From Flavobacteriales bacterium (GTDB lineage Bacteria > Bacteroidota > Bacteroidia > Flavobacteriales > UBA1820), in the NCBI GenBank assembly GCA_003150615.1, contig QALN01000010.1, forward strand, positions 20,311 through 84,310: DNA of 64,000 bases, written 5' to 3'. Positions within the stretch are counted from its first letter, which is position 1, and the number at the start of each line of letters is the position of its first letter. Shown here in pieces: positions 1 to 8,014 of this stretch. The position numbers were made by a program, and so were the translations under genes. Under the pieces are notes generated by a model. It was not told the origin of the DNA. It made no database searches and saw only the letters and a list, made by a program, of their open reading frames with translations.

Positions 1-310
1 GTTCGCATACGAACTTTACTGCTACCACATAAGGCAATTCATAGGCGCTTACGCGGCTTCTATGGGCGGGCTGGATGCCGTTGTCTTTACGGCCGGTATA
101 GGAGAAAACGCTTCGTATATACGCTCCGGAGCCTGCCGAGACTTGGAATTCATGGGAATAGACATAGACGATGCTAAAAACACGGCCCCTTCCAACCAAC
201 CGCGCGAGATACAAAAAGACGGAGCGAAGGTAAAGGTGTTCGTGATACCCACTAACGAAGAACTGGAAATAGCCACGCAGACGTATAATCTGCTGCTTAA
301 ACAGGGCTAA
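1..310 (+). CDS. ackA: Acetate kinase, C-terminal part (cut by window start)
   Basis: Cytosolic enzyme that interconverts acetyl phosphate plus ADP with acetate plus ATP, the last step of acetate fermentation. Only about 102 C-terminal residues are present. The frame is open from base 2 and ends at TAA 308-310. The stretch FTAGIGENASYIR is the acetate kinase family's C-terminal signature, and the upstream CYHIRQFIGAYAASMGGLDA also fits the family. The usual partner pta would lie outside the window. Assignment is firm; nothing can be said about the start or the promoter. Confidence 0.95.
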   Translation, partial: FAYELYCYHIRQFIGAYAASMGGLDAVVFTAGIGENASYIRSGACRDLEFMGIDIDDAKNTAPSNQPREIQKDGAKVKVFVIPTNEELEIATQTYNLLLKQG

Positions 311-329
311 TGATTTTTCCGTAAAAAAA

Positions 330-357
330 CAACCGGTTTCTTTGTTTCCACCGGTTG
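330..357. terminator. Hairpin downstream of ackA
   Basis: Arms CAACCGGT (330-337) and ACCGGTTG (350-357) flank a 12-base loop. The T-run needed for an intrinsic terminator lies on the minus-strand side, as the complement of the A-run at 323-329. On the plus strand only A-rich sequence precedes the stem, so for ackA this is a plausible but not textbook stop. Bases 358-569 hold no further gene that I can support. Confidence 0.55.
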
Positions 358-569
358 TCGAACATGTCAGGCGTATCGGGCGCATCCGGTAACGCCGAGG
401 GTTGATATTCTATTTTCAATGGATATAAACGGACTTAATACACTTCTCAATCGTGTAAAAGGAATCCTCTACACACAAATGCATCGCCCACAGCATATAC
501 ATGCCTTTAATAAAGGAAACACCGGTTCAATACGCAAACCGAATCAATAACTTCACAAAATAAAAAGCT

Positions 570-1388
570 ATGAACCGAATCATTTTAATTTCAGTATTCA
601 GCATTTTAACACTCAATGTTATGGCACAGGAAAAGATAGTACAGACTGCAGGACGCGACCAACTCGGAGAGTTCGCTCCCAATTTCGCGGAACTAAACGA
701 TGACATTCTCTTCGGCCAGGTGTGGAGCCGCACCGACAAGCTCAGCCTTCGCGACCGCAGTTTAGTGACCGTTACCTCCCTTATAAGCCAGGGTATCACG
801 GACAATTCGCTAGTCTATCACCTCCAGTCGGCGAAGAAGAACGGTATTACCCGCACCGAGATAGCCGAAATCATCACCCATATAGGTTTCTATGCTGGCT
901 GGCCCAAAGCATGGGCGGCGTTCAATCTGGCAAAAGGCGTATGGGCGGAAGATACTACCGGCGAAAACGACAAAGCCGCTTTCCAGCGGGAGATGATTTT
1001 CCCGATAGGCGAGCCTAACACAGCCTACGCCAAATACTTCATCGGTAACAGCTACCTCGCACCGATCTCACGAGAGCAAATCCCGATTTCCAACGTAACC
1101 TTCGAACCGCGCTGCCGCAACAACTGGCATATACACCGTGCAGCAAAAGGCGGCGGGCAGATGTTGATAGGTGTAGCCGGCCGTGGCTGGTATCAGGAAG
1201 ACGGCAAACCGGCTGTTGAGATTCTGCCCGGTACGGTTATCCACATTCCGGCTAACGAGAAACACTGGCACGGCGCAGCAGCCGACAGTTGGTTCGCACA
1301 TCTGGCTTTCGAGGTTCCAGGAGAGGAAACATCGAACGAATGGCTTGAACCGGTAACGAACAAAGAATATGACAAACTTCAAAAATGA
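570..1388 (+). CDS. Secreted carboxymuconolactone decarboxylase-like and cupin fusion protein
   Basis: The product has 272 residues. Residues 1-19 look like a signal peptide ending near VMAQ, so the protein is probably periplasmic. Residues about 50-120 form an AhpD/CMD-type helical domain: SLRDRSLVTVTSL, then HLQSAKKNGITRTEIAEII. The CxxC redox pair of true AhpD is absent, so peroxidase activity is unlikely. Residues about 180-250 form a cupin, with WHIH and a later HWHGAA as likely metal ligands. Fusions of this type are common in Bacteroidota and are usually annotated only by domain. The substrate is unknown; a decarboxylase or isomerase acting on a small carbonyl compound is an inference. 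It stands apart from ackA and overlaps the next small ORF by 20 bases. Confidence 0.85.
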   Translation: MNRIILISVFSILTLNVMAQEKIVQTAGRDQLGEFAPNFAELNDDILFGQVWSRTDKLSLRDRSLVTVTSLISQGITDNSLVYHLQSAKKNGITRTEIAEIITHIGFYAGWPKAWAAFNLAKGVWAEDTTGENDKAAFQREMIFPIGEPNTAYAKYFIGNSYLAPISREQIPISNVTFEPRCRNNWHIHRAAKGGGQMLIGVAGRGWYQEDGKPAVEILPGTVIHIPANEKHWHGAAADSWFAHLAFEVPGEETSNEWLEPVTNKEYDKLQK

Positions 1389-1641
1389 GTCTATAAATTC
1401 TTATTGGGGAATATCGAATTATTACGGCGATAAACTTAAAGTGGAAAAAAGGCAGATGGAATGTATGTCCGAGCGTCCTACCGACTACTGGCCATATGGT
1501 TGGGAATACCTGAAACCTTATGAGAATTGGGATATGAGCACCATAACCGCTATGGTAAATGGAAAATACGCAGATATGATTAAGCGGAATGTGGAAACGA
1601 TACTGGAAGAGATTTCCCGGACAGAACTTCGCTTACCTTAG
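1369..1641 (+). CDS. Small protein of unknown function, overlapping the cupin gene
   Basis: This is a 90-residue ORF whose ATG lies inside the 3' end of the cupin gene (20-base overlap, different frame). It ends 23 bases before a strong terminator, which suggests that it is read as the last gene of that transcript. It is rich in Trp and Tyr (DYWPYGWEYLKPYENWD) and ends in a probable amphipathic helix (YADMIKRNVETILEEI). I do not recognise the family. It has no signal peptide or membrane segment. It could be a real downstream gene or the remnant of the C-terminus of a longer protein, because it resembles a domain end more than a complete fold. Confidence 0.5.
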   Translation: MTNFKNESINSYWGISNYYGDKLKVEKRQMECMSERPTDYWPYGWEYLKPYENWDMSTITAMVNGKYADMIKRNVETILEEISRTELRLP

Positions 1642-1663
1642 AATGTTGTATATAAAGCACGAT

Positions 1664-1700
1664 AAAAAATCCCGTCCATAAAAATGGACGGGATTTTTTT
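1664..1700. terminator. Bidirectional intrinsic terminator
   Basis: A perfect stem, CCCGTCCAT (1671-1679) with ATGGACGGG (1684-1692), has a 4-base loop and is flanked by A-runs and T-runs. It therefore works on both strands, ending the cupin transcript and the convergent TonB-receptor transcript. Confidence 0.9.
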
Positions 1701-1746
1701 ATAGTTATCATTTATTCGTTTTTCTTTTTTTCACGCGAAAAACATA

Positions 1747-3753
1747 TCAATATTTCTTCTTGCGGCCCAACAGGAAGTTGTATTTAACACCGGCTACGAA
1801 CGAGGCTCCGGGGTTTGTCCTGATGTACGAAACATCGTAGAACTTCTGGTTCAACAGGTTCTGCGCGCGCACATATATCCAAAAACGGTCGGAAGGCGCT
1901 TTCCACGTAACAGCAGCATCGAGCAGAGAATTCCATTTGTAGCCAACAGTATCCGTCGATTCGAGTACCAGATGAGAATTTGCACGGTGCTGGAGAGCAT
2001 AGTCGGCGTCTATGTACAGGTTTTTGAACAGCTTGATGGTAAGGGCAGCCTGTGCATTGTGTTCCATATAGTTGTTCGTAAGAAGGCTGTACGCATCCAG
2101 ATTGTTCGTATTATAGGCATAGCCGAGCGAAAGGTTGGTCACCGGTATCACGCCTTTGGTAAGTTTGTCGATATTTATATCGTAGCCTGCTTCAAATCCG
2201 CGTACGGCTATGTTAGAGGTGCTGTAATTCGCAAAGGAAAAATAGGTCGAGTTTTCATATTTCTGCATCACTATGGCTTCCTTGCGTGACTGGGTGTAGG
2301 CAGTCAGGCGGAACGCACTGTAATCGTTCCTGTATTTTATACCGGCGTTCCACGCCATAACAAGTTCGTTCTCGAGTTCGCTATCGCCGTGGAAATTATC
2401 GTCGTAAACATACTGTTCGAAGAACGTAGCGTTTCTGAATGAGCGGTTCAGGCTCACGAAAGCTTTGAATCCTTTGGCTATGTTGAATCCGAGCTCGCCG
2501 CCGTACCCGAAGGTCAGTGTACCGTATTCGCCGGATCCGTTCATGCTCAAACCGGCGTTAAGATACCATTTTTTAAACTTAAGGCTCATATCATAATAAA
2601 GCCTCCATGTATCGCGAGAACCGTAATAACGGTAGAAATTGTAAGGCTTGCCGGGTACTTTTTTCCAGTAATCCAAAGGATCGCCGAGAATATTGCTGGA
2701 TTCGAAATACGAAGATGTATGGTTGAATCCGAAGTAAACGTCCACCATGCGCGCACGGTACGAACCTCCGAAGTCTATCACCGAGTTGCGGTAGCGTGTG
2801 TACTGTACTTTATTCAGCTTGTATTGGGCATACGGATCGTCCAGAGGCGTATCCCTCATATCGAACGGGTCGTACTGTTCTTTGAAATTGGAATAGGAAT
2901 AAAGTGCGAACAGGTTAAGTTTGTTGCTTATGGGAAACCTGAAACCAGCGGAACCTTTGAAATTATACGTATTGTCCATCTCCGTAGCGGTATTTGAACC
3001 GAACAGGAACGGGGCTTGGTATTTGTTGTACACGAACGAACCGTCGGCCACGAGTTTTACCCAAGGTGCGATCCCGTAAGATGTCTGAAGATATGTCTTT
3101 ACATCGGAGTGTTCATCGTCCTCGTCCTGTACGTTGGAGCCGGATACGTTGGCCGTGAGGTCGAATTTGCGCTTGTTCAACGCGCCTGTCACAGAACCTC
3201 CGTACGAGGTCAGACTACCTCCGTATGCGTCCACCATCATACCGGAATTTTTAAGGTCGGTCCTGGTTATTATGTTTATGACGCCGTCTGTGGCAAATTC
3301 GCCGAAACGCTGGCTGTCGCCGCCCAAACGTACTTCTATGCTCTCTATCATGTCGAGCGACACGGGAATGTTGTCAAGAGTATATATGCTGCGGAGCATA
3401 CTGTTTATCCTCTGCCCGTTCACAAATATGGCCACCGTATTGCCTTCGCCGCCTCTGACATTTACCTGTCCGAGGGAACCCATCGGGCCGTACCTGCGTA
3501 TCGAAATGCCCGGAACGCGGGACAAAACGCCTTCGAGCGTCTGCACCGGACATGATTCTATGTCCTGTCGCGTTATCACTTCCGTACGTCCCAGTTCCGA
3601 GAACCAGTCCGGAGCCGTCTTTTCGGAAAACAGCCCTATGCGGCGTATTTTCAAAGAATCATCCCTTTTTACGGAATCCGCTGCCGCCTGTTCCATAGCA
3701 AACGCTCCCGAAGACATGCACATGCAGATACCTAAAATAAAAATATTTTTCAT
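1747..3753 (-). CDS. TonB-dependent outer-membrane receptor (BtuB-like size)
   Basis: The 668-residue product imports a scarce substrate (vitamin, siderophore or metal complex) across the outer membrane using TonB-ExbBD energy. Residues 1-19 are a signal peptide ending SSGAFA. Residues about 55-165 are the plug, with VNVRGGEGNTVAIFVNGQRI and IESIEVRLGG. The rest is a beta-barrel of alternating aromatic strands, ending in KYNFLLGRKKKY. There is no N-terminal carboxypeptidase-like extension and no SusD partner, so it is the compact BtuB/FepA class rather than a SusC glycan importer. It is monocistronic between a terminator and its own promoter. No cobalamin or other riboswitch is visible in its short leader, so the substrate remains open. 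Confidence 0.9.
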   Translation of the reverse strand: MKNIFILGICMCMSSGAFAMEQAAADSVKRDDSLKIRRIGLFSEKTAPDWFSELGRTEVITRQDIESCPVQTLEGVLSRVPGISIRRYGPMGSLGQVNVRGGEGNTVAIFVNGQRINSMLRSIYTLDNIPVSLDMIESIEVRLGGDSQRFGEFATDGVINIITRTDLKNSGMMVDAYGGSLTSYGGSVTGALNKRKFDLTANVSGSNVQDEDDEHSDVKTYLQTSYGIAPWVKLVADGSFVYNKYQAPFLFGSNTATEMDNTYNFKGSAGFRFPISNKLNLFALYSYSNFKEQYDPFDMRDTPLDDPYAQYKLNKVQYTRYRNSVIDFGGSYRARMVDVYFGFNHTSSYFESSNILGDPLDYWKKVPGKPYNFYRYYGSRDTWRLYYDMSLKFKKWYLNAGLSMNGSGEYGTLTFGYGGELGFNIAKGFKAFVSLNRSFRNATFFEQYVYDDNFHGDSELENELVMAWNAGIKYRNDYSAFRLTAYTQSRKEAIVMQKYENSTYFSFANYSTSNIAVRGFEAGYDINIDKLTKGVIPVTNLSLGYAYNTNNLDAYSLLTNNYMEHNAQAALTIKLFKNLYIDADYALQHRANSHLVLESTDTVGYKWNSLLDAAVTWKAPSDRFWIYVRAQNLLNQKFYDVSYIRTNPGASFVAGVKYNFLLGRKKKY

Positions 3754-3839
3754 CCGAATAGATTATTGTTTTTTTGTGGCGGCCCATTGCCCCGCACCCC
3801 CATCTCTTTACGGAATGCGGATGTCCGTTTTATTACCTG

Positions 3840-3868
3840 CAAAAGTAGGCATTTAAACTTTAAGGCAA
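3840..3868 (-). promoter_or_regulatory. Promoter of the TonB receptor gene
   Basis: On the minus strand, TTG (complement of 3866-3868), an 18-base spacer and TACTTTTG (complement of 3840-3847) match the Bacteroidota -33/-7 consensus. Transcription would start near 3833, leaving a leader of about 80 bases. Confidence 0.7.
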
Positions 3869-3932
3869 TTATGGCCGGGGCAAGTTTTTACACCCAGGGG
3901 ATGAAATTAATAAAAAATTAAGATGTTTGCTT

Positions 3933-3940
3933 TACTTTTG
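3933..3940 (+). promoter_or_regulatory. Probable -7 element for menD
   Basis: TACTTTTG matches TAnnTTTG. No clear TTG lies 19-21 bases upstream. Transcription starting near 3947 would leave only about 9 bases before the ATG at 3956, which favours the internal ATG at 3998 as the working start. Confidence 0.55.
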
Positions 3941-3955
3941 CCGTACGTTTTATAA

Positions 3956-5686
3956 ATGATTAACAAACACCGCGCAAAGAATGTCGCGGATACGCCGATG
4001 ACCGATATTTTAAAAGACAGGCACTCCTCTATCCCGCAGGGACAGGCCGTAGTGGAAATACTGATACGCAAAGGAATACGACACGCAGTGATATCTTCGG
4101 GCTCGAGAAATGCACCGCTTACGATAGGCTTTTCGCGCAGTGGCATAAAATGCTATTCGGTAATAGACGAGCGCAGCGCAGCGTTTTTCGCCCTCGGCAT
4201 GGCAAAGGAAACAGGCCGTCCTGTGGCGCTGGCATGCACATCGGGATCGGCCGTGCTGAACTACTACCCAGCCGTAGCCGAAGCATATTACTCGCGAATA
4301 CCGCTGATAGTCATATCTGCCGACCGCCCCGCTGAAATCATAGACCAGGGAGCCGGGCAAACGATACGTCAGCACGGAGTATTGTCCGCACATACGGCAT
4401 ACAGTACATCGCTGCGCGAAGGGACCGATGAGAAGACGCTCAGATACAACGCCCGCGAGATAAACACTGCGTTCGACAAAGCCGTAGCCGAAAGCGCCCC
4501 GGTACATATAAACGTGCCGTTTTCCGAACCGTTATACGGCACATCGTCCGTAACGGCGTTCGGAGATTACCGGGAAATAGAAACGTTGCCGGTGGAAAAT
4601 ACTCTCTCCCAAAGGGCAAAGGACGAGATAAGCCGCATATGGAACGATGCAGAAAAAAGGATGATACTTGTAGGCGTTCATAAGCCCGACAAACGCCTCG
4701 AAAGCCTTTTGATGAGTATTTCCCGTCAAAGCGGAGCCGCAGTACTGTGCGAAACGACATCGAACCTGCATGGCGAATGCTTCGTAGAAAAGATAGACCA
4801 GGCGATTATCCCGTACGGACAGGATACATTGCGCGAACTGGCTCCGGAATTGCTCATAACGGCAGGAGGAATGGTCGTATCGAAAAAAATAAAGGCCATA
4901 TTGTCGTCCATGAGCCCTAAATACCACATTCACGTGAACATGTACGATTTCCCGGATACATTCGGATGCCTGACACACAAGGCACAGGTGAGCGACTGCG
5001 TTTTTTTCAGCCATATTGCCTCTCTTGGGTCCGAAAATACGGGATACTCCGGAAAATGGGACGGAATAAAAGCCGAAAGGGACGTAAAACACCGTGAATA
5101 CCTCTCGCACGTGCCGTTTTCCGACCTTAAAGTATGGGAAATGCTGACCTCGCACATCCCGGAAAATACGACCCTTGAAATATCCAACAGCGCGTCGATA
5201 CGCTACAGCCAACTTTTTTCGCTTCCATCGGGAATTTCCGTATCGTGCAACCGTGGAACCAGCGGCATAGACGGCTGTACGAGTACAGCTGCAGGGGTTG
5301 CGGCGGCATCTCAAAATCCTGTCACACTGATAACAGGAGATCTTAGCTTCATGTATGACAACAATGCCCTGTGGAACGGTTACCTGCCTTCGTCATTTCG
5401 TATGATAGTCATAAACAACCACGGCGGAGGCATATTCCGCATACTCGACGGCTCACGTAAAGCCGATGAATGCGGACGCTTTCTGGAAGCGCGCCACGAG
5501 CTCAGCGTGAAATACCTGGCGGAAATGCATTCAATAGAATATGCGATGGCAAACGACGAAAAGAGCTTAAAAGAAACCTTGGCTACTTTCTGGGGCGAAT
5601 CGCAAAAAGCGCGCATACTGGAAGTTTTCACCCCGGCGGATATCAACGGGGATATATTGAGGGGCTACTTTGAATATTTAAAATAA
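3956..5686 (+). CDS. menD: 2-succinyl-5-enolpyruvyl-6-hydroxy-3-cyclohexene-1-carboxylate synthase (MenD)
   Basis: A thiamine-diphosphate enzyme that joins isochorismate and 2-oxoglutarate in menaquinone synthesis; cytosolic. The 576-residue product has the usual length. The N-terminal pyrimidine-binding domain shows SSGSRNAPL and the glutamate in VIDERSAAFF that activates the cofactor. The C-terminal domain has GDLSFMYDNNALWNG, the GDxxF...N cofactor and Mg-binding motif, followed by INNHGGGIF. Two starts are possible: ATG 3956, used here, and ATG 3998 (MTDILK), which better fits the promoter position and the family's N-terminus. Other men genes are not in the window. Menaquinone implies anaerobic respiration, for example via fumarate reductase. 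Confidence 0.95.
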   Translation: MINKHRAKNVADTPMTDILKDRHSSIPQGQAVVEILIRKGIRHAVISSGSRNAPLTIGFSRSGIKCYSVIDERSAAFFALGMAKETGRPVALACTSGSAVLNYYPAVAEAYYSRIPLIVISADRPAEIIDQGAGQTIRQHGVLSAHTAYSTSLREGTDEKTLRYNAREINTAFDKAVAESAPVHINVPFSEPLYGTSSVTAFGDYREIETLPVENTLSQRAKDEISRIWNDAEKRMILVGVHKPDKRLESLLMSISRQSGAAVLCETTSNLHGECFVEKIDQAIIPYGQDTLRELAPELLITAGGMVVSKKIKAILSSMSPKYHIHVNMYDFPDTFGCLTHKAQVSDCVFFSHIASLGSENTGYSGKWDGIKAERDVKHREYLSHVPFSDLKVWEMLTSHIPENTTLEISNSASIRYSQLFSLPSGISVSCNRGTSGIDGCTSTAAGVAAASQNPVTLITGDLSFMYDNNALWNGYLPSSFRMIVINNHGGGIFRILDGSRKADECGRFLEARHELSVKYLAEMHSIEYAMANDEKSLKETLATFWGESQKARILEVFTPADINGDILRGYFEYLK

Positions 5687-5736
5687 AGCGCTATTTTATA
5701 AGCAAATAAACAATCTTATTTAAAGTAATACATAAA

Positions 5737-6885
5737 TTATTCGAAATCAACCGGGTAGTTTATTTCACAACCTGTCTGGGGACATTTTTCAGTATAGCCC
5801 CTCATGAACTTTCCTCCGGCATCCAATGTTTCGATACCGAAATAGGCCGACAAGTCGCCTATGCTTTCGATAACGCATCTCTTAAGCATCGAATTTCTGT
5901 CGGGAGCTGGCTTTTCGTCGAACATAACACCGATATCGACAATGGCCTCAATCCCATTAAGCGCTATTTTCACGTTTTTCACCAGTATATCGAGCATTTT
6001 CTGGCCGTTTTCCGGTATGGAAAAGTAATCTCCGGTCATAGCTTCGTCCTGTCCGCATCCTGAATTTACATATTCCAAAGCAGCCAAGATAGCCGTGAAA
6101 TTACACAAACGCGCAGTCTGACGTTCAGGATCGCCTGGATACGTTCCGCTCTCTATCAGCATGGTGACAAAACCGTCCTTCTGGAAATTGTCCCCAGTGG
6201 CCGTGGGATAAAATTCATCGGAATAACGTCCAACACATCCGGGAATTATGTGCTGAACAGCAGCATTCATTGCGGCTATAAGCGCCATGGAACGCTGCCG
6301 GTTCATGGTAACGGCCCTGTCCGGTCCTTCTGCAGGAGCGAGAAATGATATTGTAGCCGTTTTCCCAGTACCGCATACGTTGTAAATATTCCTTTGGTCA
6401 TGCAGGTTAAAACAGTAATGCGGACTAAAGTTATCCCTGGCGGTTCTCAATATACGGCTTTCAGGAGCCGACAAAGCTCTGGCATCGCGATTGAGGTCTA
6501 TATCCATAGCGTTTGTCCTGCGATAGAGCAGGGCGCCGTCGGGATTCAGCATGGGTATGAACATCAACTGAAACTTATCGAGCAGCGAATCCGCAAATCC
6601 GGTGAAAGGCCCCGGGTTGTTAAGGAAATTAAATATATCGAAAACCGCACTGGTTGCCGTAGGCTCGTTACCGTGCATTTGTGTCCATAAAAGAACTTTT
6701 TCACTTCCGCGTCCTACCGAGAAAGAGTATATATCATGCCCCATAACCGATTTTCCCAATATTTCCACACCGGTATCCAGCCTCTTGAGAAGGCATGAAA
6801 CCTGTTCAGGGGTAACTGTACGGCCTTTTATAGACTGTTCTTTTATAGAAGCATAGTGCTTTATTAACTTTTCTATATCCATCAT
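5737..6885 (-). CDS. M14-family zinc carboxypeptidase
   Basis: A 382-residue metallopeptidase-like protein. H71 and E74 in MHGNEPT and the histidine in FNLHDQ (about residue 160) are the three zinc ligands. NPDGALLYRRTNAMDIDLNR is the substrate-carboxylate region, and the glutamate in LIESGTYPGDP is a likely catalytic base. No signal peptide is visible, so it is probably cytosolic, unlike secreted digestive M14 enzymes. Cell-wall peptide recycling or removal of C-terminal amino acids is possible, but nothing adjacent points to the substrate. It is monocistronic and divergent from the XRE regulator, with which it shares a promoter region of about 445 bases. Confidence 0.88.
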   Translation of the reverse strand: MMDIEKLIKHYASIKEQSIKGRTVTPEQVSCLLKRLDTGVEILGKSVMGHDIYSFSVGRGSEKVLLWTQMHGNEPTATSAVFDIFNFLNNPGPFTGFADSLLDKFQLMFIPMLNPDGALLYRRTNAMDIDLNRDARALSAPESRILRTARDNFSPHYCFNLHDQRNIYNVCGTGKTATISFLAPAEGPDRAVTMNRQRSMALIAAMNAAVQHIIPGCVGRYSDEFYPTATGDNFQKDGFVTMLIESGTYPGDPERQTARLCNFTAILAALEYVNSGCGQDEAMTGDYFSIPENGQKMLDILVKNVKIALNGIEAIVDIGVMFDEKPAPDRNSMLKRCVIESIGDLSAYFGIETLDAGGKFMRGYTEKCPQTGCEINYPVDFE

Positions 6886-6968
6886 ATGAGTTTGGCACTT
6901 GAAAAGTGTCGCATTTTTAAAATAAAACCAACATTACAAATGTACGTCTTTATCTGTTTACATTAATA

Positions 6969-7005
6969 TACAAAAGTAATCGCAAAACTCATATTTACTT
7001 TTGTA
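6969..7005. promoter_or_regulatory. Symmetric element carrying two opposed -7 boxes
   Basis: TACAAAAGTAA (6969-6979) and TTACTTTTGTA (6995-7005) form a perfect 11-base inverted repeat. Each arm contains TACTTTTG reading outward or inward on one strand. It could be a pair of overlapping promoters or a dimeric operator for the neighbouring XRE protein. Confidence 0.45.
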
Positions 7006-7265
7006 ACAATACAACATTTTTACAAAAATAAATTCAAATTCAATAGCTTAATTTTACATATGTTTGTGCTTATGTTTACAAATATATGATTGATACGTAT
7101 TTTATCACACATCGTTTTATTTTAAACTTAACCTTTAAAAACCAGTTATATAATATTTGTTATATAATGTTATACTTTATCAAAGTCAGCGCTTAAATTA
7201 CAGATGTTTTACGTATTTTACATTTATATTCAACGGCAAAAACAAATGTATTGTTACAAGTGTGC

Positions 7266-7296
7266 TTGCTTTTTTTACTTTTTGTAATTACATTTG
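7266..7296 (+). promoter_or_regulatory. Promoter of the XRE regulator gene
   Basis: TTG (7266-7268), a 20-base spacer and TACATTTG (7289-7296) give a full consensus match. The palindrome TGTAATTACA (7283-7292) overlaps the -7 box and is a good candidate for an autoregulatory operator. The expected transcription start is near 7303, 28 bases before the ATG at 7331. Confidence 0.7.
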
Positions 7297-7330
7297 TAGA
7301 AATAAAAACAATTGTCAAACAAGACGTGAA

Positions 7331-7906
7331 ATGTCAAAAAACAGCATAAACGACAGGATATCCGAGCTCATAGAATTTCTGGACATAACCCCTACTGCTT
7401 TTGCTGATGAAATAGGGATACAACGCTCAGGGCTGTCACATATCATGAAAGGGCGTAATAAGCCTTCACTGGATGTTGTACAGAAGATAATAAACCGTTT
7501 TCCGGAAATAAACATACTGTGGCTCGTAAACGGTACGGGAGCCATGTCGAGTTCCATTCCTAGTGTTATAAACCTTCAACAGAAACCGCAAACGGTCAAA
7601 AAAGAAGAAGATAATGCGCTGAAAAACACGCTTTTCGACACGGATAATACGTCTTTTGAAACACCGCTTACCTCCACTGCCCCAACCCATATCACTAAAC
7701 CCCAGGGAAAATACACGCATGAAGATTACGTTGTGGACGATGCTGAAAATAATGCCATACCCCAACAGGATATCCGCCGGTATGGTGCGGAAAATGACGA
7801 TATGCAGGAACTACGCAATAATGTCGGGAATATGGCCGGTACTCGTAAAAAAATAACGAAGATTGTTGTATTTTTCGACGACAACTCATATCAGGAAATG
7901 CACTGA
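7331..7906 (+). CDS. XRE-family helix-turn-helix regulator
   Basis: A 191-residue DNA-binding protein. Residues about 5-70 form the Cro/C1-type HTH: RISELIEFLDITPTAFADEI, then SGLSHIMKGRNKPSLDVVQK and INILWLVNGTGAM. A polar, probably disordered linker follows, and a short hydrophobic tail (KKITKIVVFFDDNSYQEM) is typical of this Bacteroidota subtype. The ATG at 7331 is chosen over an upstream in-frame ATG at 7157 because the HTH begins here, a full promoter lies just before it, and the extra stretch is low-complexity. It probably controls itself and perhaps the divergent M14 peptidase; the signal is unknown. Confidence 0.85.
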   Translation: MSKNSINDRISELIEFLDITPTAFADEIGIQRSGLSHIMKGRNKPSLDVVQKIINRFPEINILWLVNGTGAMSSSIPSVINLQQKPQTVKKEEDNALKNTLFDTDNTSFETPLTSTAPTHITKPQGKYTHEDYVVDDAENNAIPQQDIRRYGAENDDMQELRNNVGNMAGTRKKITKIVVFFDDNSYQEMH

Positions 7907-7914
7907 AGATAAAA

Positions 7915-7948
7915 AATCCGTACGGAGGTATTTGTCTCCATACGGATT
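7915..7948. terminator. Hairpin between convergent XRE and typA genes
   Basis: Arms AATCCGTACGGAG (7915-7927) and CTCCATACGGATT (7936-7948) have one mismatch and an 8-base loop. The A-run at 7910-7916 gives a T-tract on the minus strand, so it suits typA; on the plus strand the downstream T-content is weak. Confidence 0.65.
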
Positions 7949-8014
7949 AGTATTTTCAAATAAATGTTAACCGCTATTTATGCGATTGTTTTTGCACTTT
8001 CCAGATTCCCTCTA

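Larger units (their letters stand above)
6886..7330. other. AT-rich divergent control region
   Basis: No gene is supported in these 445 bases; the open frame that extends the XRE ORF upstream to 7157 is judged not to be coding. The region holds several TAnnTTTG-type boxes on both strands and repeated TACAAATGTA/TTACTTTTGTA-like words, listed separately. The composition is that of a regulatory region. Confidence 0.6.

Noticed and set aside
3776..3836. GGGGGTGCGGGGCAATGGG on the minus strand before the TonB receptor, recalling a TPP or cobalamin riboswitch
   Set aside because: The rest of either consensus (CTGAGA and the second TPP half, or the B12 box) is missing, and the leader is too short.
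7157..7330. N-terminal extension of the XRE regulator
   Set aside because: 58 extra residues of low-complexity, Phe/Tyr/Cys-rich sequence overlapping the promoter at 7266-7296.
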